Below are positions 61,066 to 64,000 of a DNA stretch of 64,000 nucleotides, piece after piece. Origin of the DNA: Saprospiraceae bacterium (GTDB lineage Bacteria; Bacteroidota; Bacteroidia; Chitinophagales; Saprospiraceae); contig JANQQI010000073.1 of assembly GCA_028285085.1 (NCBI GenBank), positions 18,005-82,004 on the forward strand. Direction: 5' to 3'. Numbering within the stretch: position 1 is the first letter of the stretch; each line of letters begins with the position of its first letter. Made by a program: the position numbers and the translations under genes. Below the pieces are notes generated by a model that was not told where the DNA came from, searched no databases, and worked only from the letters and a program-made list of their open reading frames with translations.

Positions 61066-64000
61066 ATGGCAACAGGAGATCTAAGCTTCAATCAACTCGA
61101 TATTCGCCTCGAAGCGACTCATCAGAAAGACAAGATTCGTATGACTTATGCTCCGGCAGGACGGTCTCCTTCGGCAGATAGTCGTTACTTAGATACCACA
61201 ACGATCGAACATCTATTGCGGGATATCGATCTTCACTATTACCGGCGAAGCGGGCAAATGGTGGACACCCAAAAACTGGGACGTATCCTATATGACTGGC
61301 TGGACAGCGAAGATCGAATACTGACCAACGCCATCCGCGAGTTTTCTACCGAAAAACTGCTGGTTTTGGCTTTCTGGGCAGATGAGGCCTTATTACATTT
61401 ACCCTGGGAGTTATTACACGATGGGGTCTCTTTTCTGATCGCTCAGACCCGTCCGGGCATTCTCCCGGTTCGATTACTCGGAGGAAAGCTAAGTCATCGG
61501 CCTCCTGCCCGGCGTAATCTTGAACTCTTGTTTATGGCGTCTTCTCCCCGGAATGGTGCGCTGCACCGCTTGAAGTTCGAAGAAGAAGAAGCACGCATTT
61601 TTCAGGCCACTCGAAAACTAGCTCTTGAGCTGGAAGTAGAAGAGAGTGGTAATTTGGAAGAATTAAGTCTCCTTTACAGCCAATTGGGTGAAGAGCAGGT
61701 GGATATTGTCCACTTTAGTGGACATGCCAATGATCGACCAGAGCCCTATTTTATCACCGAAGATCCTTTTGGAAATCTATTGAAATCCTCAGCGCAGGAT
61801 ATTGCTAATAGCTTTCCGGTGCGGAAGCCATCGCTTCTGTTTTTGTCGGGTTGTCGTACCGGTGGGGCCAGAGAAAGTGGCACTATTCCTTCGCTGGCGG
61901 CCGATCTGGTCCATCGGGGCTTCCCGGCAGTTCTGGCCTGGGCCTTACCGGTGTATGACCATACCGCTACAGAGGTGGCTATCCAATTCTATCATGCACT
62001 GAGTCGGGGGAGTAGCGTACCGCAAGCCATCGCACTAAGTATGCAGCATCTTCTGAAAGAACGGGAACGTTTCCCGGATTGGCATCTACTGCGTTTGTAT
62101 GTACCTGGGACGGTGCCGGATTGCCTGGTGTTTCCAGGGCGATATCCCAAGCGGAAGCGAATCACCGAGCAGGAGTTCTTAGACCCGATTGACAAAAAAG
62201 TGCGGGTACCGAATCGCTTAAACTTTATTGGAAGGCGCCATAAAACACAGGACGCCCTCCGGGTTTTGCGGGACAGTGACAAAATTGGCGTCATCATTCA
62301 GGGCACCGGCGGTCTGGGTAAGAGTAGTTTGGCCGCTCGCATCGCTAGTCGCCTGGAACGTTTTTCCCGACCCATTGTCTGGGTGGGTAAGCTCAACGAG
62401 AGCAATTTACTACACAGACTGCGCGAAACTTTAGGCCCGGAAGTGGCAGAAATTATTAATAGCAGTACTGGTCAACTTGCTCATATTTTACAAGCTGTCT
62501 TTGAACGCTATGCAGGCAAAAGATTGCTCCTGATTCTCGATGATTTTGAGCAAAATATCGAAACTAACAAGGAAGGAGCACCTCTACCGGATGCGAATGG
62601 ACAGTTCCGACTTCAGCCCGAAGCTGCTCGGGTATTTCATGCCCTTTGTACCTCCATCAGGCTATACAGTCGCGATGACCAAGCCCCGCAATTAATCTTG
62701 ACCTGTCGCTACGAATTTCAAAATCGAAATACTTTAGATTTGGAATGGCTACGATTGGCCAGTTTTACAGAAAGTGAATGGGATCGATTCACGGAGCATA
62801 AGCAGATCAAATCCATTAAAAATACTGATCTGAGAGATCGTATCCTAAAAGTAGCCGACGGTAATCCCCGCCTGCTTGAGTGGCTAATGGATATCGTCAA
62901 AACGCAGTCAAAAGCCGAGAACCTACTTGATCTACTGGAAGCGGAAGAGATGAAATTCCGGGAAGACCTCCTTGCTAAGTATTTATTTGAGCAACTTCCT
63001 TCTACCTCTCGTCAAGTCTTGCAATGGCTGAGTATTTTTGAATTGCCAGTGCCGCTTGCGGTACTTTCCCCTTTAAGTGGGCTGGACAATATCGCGCCTA
63101 TGCTACAAAAAACTGTGGGCTGGTCGTTGGTTGATCATCATGATCAGTTTTACGGAGAGCCCGTTGACCATTATCGAATCGCTACAGTTTTGAAAAAATT
63201 ACTACCCTCACCAGATAAAGATCAGTGTGCTCAAGCTGTGGAACAATTGTACGCGATATGGGGAGAAGAGTATTATGAATCTCAAGCTTTGGAAATGTGC
63301 CGCTTGGCATTACGAGGTGAGCAGATCGAAGTTTTACAAACAGTAGGTATATCCTACATTCGTCGTATCGTTAATATGCATCGTTATAAAGAGGCTGCAG
63401 CATTAGGCGGACTGATTATCGCCTTAATACCACAAAACTTCAGCTTACTATTTAATCTGGGAAAAACGAATAAAGTACTGGGAAAGACAGACCAAGCGAT
63501 TACCTACTTCTCTAAAGCGGAAGATATAGGTGGGGATGACAGAGATAAAGCTTTGGTATTCCATGAATTAGCTCATATCTATCTGCAAAGAGGAGAAGTG
63601 AATCGTGCGCTGTTGCTGTACGAGCAATCGCTGTCGATTAAGGAAAAGATAGGGGATGAAAAGGGCAAAGGCGCGACGCTGCATGCTATGGCTTATATCT
63701 ATCTGCAAAGAGGAGAGGTGGATCGTGCGCTGTTGCTGTACGAGCAATCGCTGTCGATTAATGAAAAGATAGGGGATGAACAGGGCAAAGGCGCGACGCT
63801 ACACGCTATGGCTCATATCTATCGGCAAAGAGGAGAAGTGGATCGTGCGCTGTTGCTGTATGAACAATCGCTGTCGATTAATGAAAAGATAGGGAATGAA
63901 CAGGGCAAAGGCGCGACGCTGCACGCTATGGCTAATATCTATATGCAAAGAGGAGAAGTGGATCGTGCGCTGTTGCTGTACGAGCAATCGCTGTCGATTA
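61066..64000 (+). CDS. CHAT protease - NB-ARC-like STAND ATPase - TPR protein (3' end outside the window)
   Basis: The frame runs from the ATG at 61066 to the window edge without a stop, giving at least 978 residues. An N-terminal CHAT (caspase-like) peptidase domain spans about 1-370, with the catalytic dyad H220 in VHFSGHA and C263 in FLSGCRTGG. A STAND ATPase follows: Walker A GTGGLGKSS (413-421), Walker B RLLLILDDFE (486-495), a LILTCRYEF segment near 550 and DGNPRLLEWL near 600. A helical region (about 640-790) leads to TPR repeats, of which four near-identical 40-residue units are visible from residue 826. This is the effector, nucleotide switch and sensor layout of NLR-like signalling proteins. 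An antiphage or programmed-death role is inferred; a regulatory protease is the alternative. Confidence 0.85.
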   Translation, partial: MATGDLSFNQLDIRLEATHQKDKIRMTYAPAGRSPSADSRYLDTTTIEHLLRDIDLHYYRRSGQMVDTQKLGRILYDWLDSEDRILTNAIREFSTEKLLVLAFWADEALLHLPWELLHDGVSFLIAQTRPGILPVRLLGGKLSHRPPARRNLELLFMASSPRNGALHRLKFEEEEARIFQATRKLALELEVEESGNLEELSLLYSQLGEEQVDIVHFSGHANDRPEPYFITEDPFGNLLKSSAQDIANSFPVRKPSLLFLSGCRTGGARESGTIPSLAADLVHRGFPAVLAWALPVYDHTATEVAIQFYHALSRGSSVPQAIALSMQHLLKERERFPDWHLLRLYVPGTVPDCLVFPGRYPKRKRITEQEFLDPIDKKVRVPNRLNFIGRRHKTQDALRVLRDSDKIGVIIQGTGGLGKSSLAARIASRLERFSRPIVWVGKLNESNLLHRLRETLGPEVAEIINSSTGQLAHILQAVFERYAGKRLLLILDDFEQNIETNKEGAPLPDANGQFRLQPEAARVFHALCTSIRLYSRDDQAPQLILTCRYEFQNRNTLDLEWLRLASFTESEWDRFTEHKQIKSIKNTDLRDRILKVADGNPRLLEWLMDIVKTQSKAENLLDLLEAEEMKFREDLLAKYLFEQLPSTSRQVLQWLSIFELPVPLAVLSPLSGLDNIAPMLQKTVGWSLVDHHDQFYGEPVDHYRIATVLKKLLPSPDKDQCAQAVEQLYAIWGEEYYESQALEMCRLALRGEQIEVLQTVGISYIRRIVNMHRYKEAAALGGLIIALIPQNFSLLFNLGKTNKVLGKTDQAITYFSKAEDIGGDDRDKALVFHELAHIYLQRGEVNRALLLYEQSLSIKEKIGDEKGKGATLHAMAYIYLQRGEVDRALLLYEQSLSINEKIGDEQGKGATLHAMAHIYRQRGEVDRALLLYEQSLSINEKIGNEQGKGATLHAMANIYMQRGEVDRALLLYEQSLSI
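63541..64000 (+). repeat. Tandem 120-bp repeats encoding 40-residue TPR units
   Basis: Units start at 63541, 63661, 63781 and 63901; the last is cut by the window end. Units two and three differ at 9 of 120 bases, and three and four at 6 of the first 100. The first unit is diverged in its first 30 bases. Codon 12 of the unit reads His, Tyr, His, Asn and codon 15 reads Leu, Leu, Arg, Met, whereas much of the remaining variation is synonymous. The array probably continues past the window. Confidence 0.9.

Noticed and set aside
63799..63987. Minus-strand open frame across the TPR repeats
   Set aside because: It is an antisense frame kept open by the repetition and has no independent coding evidence.
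63541..64000. CRISPR array or intergenic satellite at the 120-bp repeats
   Set aside because: The repeats are in frame, encode TPR units and have no unique spacers, so they are protein-coding tandem repeats.
63541..64000. Diversity-generating retroelement acting on the TPR codons
   Set aside because: No reverse transcriptase or template repeat is visible, and changes are not restricted to adenine positions; duplication with selection or gene conversion is simpler.

Overview
The window looks like a chromosomal segment of a marine or freshwater Bacteroidota. It is probably from the Saprospiria (Lewinella/Haliscomenobacter-like); this placement is inferred from gene content, not from a marker gene. 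The evidence is type IX secretion (T9SS) C-terminal domains of both the type A and the CHU_C/gliding-motility type, SprB-like adhesin repeats, M43 'cytophagalysin' metalloproteases, TonB-dependent receptors with carboxypeptidase-like N-terminal domains, promoters matching the Bacteroidota -7 element TAnnTTTG, and weak Shine-Dalgarno sequences. No rRNA, tRNA, CRISPR array, insertion sequence or integrase was seen.

Layout. 1-7140: housekeeping and envelope genes (partial membrane protein, PolB-like exonuclease, lipoprotein, ribulose-phosphate epimerase, 1-Cys peroxiredoxin, TonB receptor plus a small membrane protein). 7546-15219: a giant secreted M43 protease carrying about 20 SprB-like repeats, followed after 3 bases by a CvfB-like S1 protein. 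15388-17856 (minus): an ECF sigma factor and a large single-pass membrane protein, probably its regulator. 18418-21241: Omp85-type barrel, TIGR04283 glycosyltransferase, DUF1643 protein and GNAT. 21517-26005: a GH3-like/serine-hydrolase fusion lipoprotein whose GH3 half seems catalytically dead, a glycerophosphodiesterase and an AhpD-like protein. 26290-35554: a YfhO membrane protein and a second giant M43 protease with FG-GAP repeats and a CHU_C tail.

35571-45967 (minus) is an 11-gene operon for a nonulosonic (pseudaminic-type) acid glycan: pseB, pseC, pseF, a methyltransferase, pseG, a ComA-type phosphosulfolactate synthase, a histidine phosphatase, an ATP-grasp ligase, pseI, a DUF115 putative glycosyltransferase and a GT2. 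A Wzx-like flippase (46198-47679) diverges from it. No PseH N-acetyltransferase is present. The translationally coupled ComA/phosphatase/ATP-grasp trio sits next to pseG and pseI, which suggests the sugar is decorated with an unusual acyl group, possibly sulfolactate.

47844-52107: enoyl-CoA hydratase, ferredoxin reductase/ferredoxin pair, a serine hydrolase and a cyclophilin. 52119-56227: a stress block of two tandem-CBS proteins, a lipoprotein and two divergently transcribed universal stress proteins, then an OsmC protein. 56229-60806: a T9SS-targeted beta-propeller-like protein, and a MarR regulator divergent from a TonB receptor with an inverted repeat between them.

61066 to the window end: a 3'-truncated gene for a CHAT protease - NB-ARC-like STAND ATPase - TPR protein, the effector/switch/sensor layout of NLR-like immune proteins. 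Its sensor ends in near-identical 120-bp TPR repeats whose main differences fall on two codons predicted to face the ligand-binding groove. This gene and the ComA-containing pse operon are the two most interesting items here.
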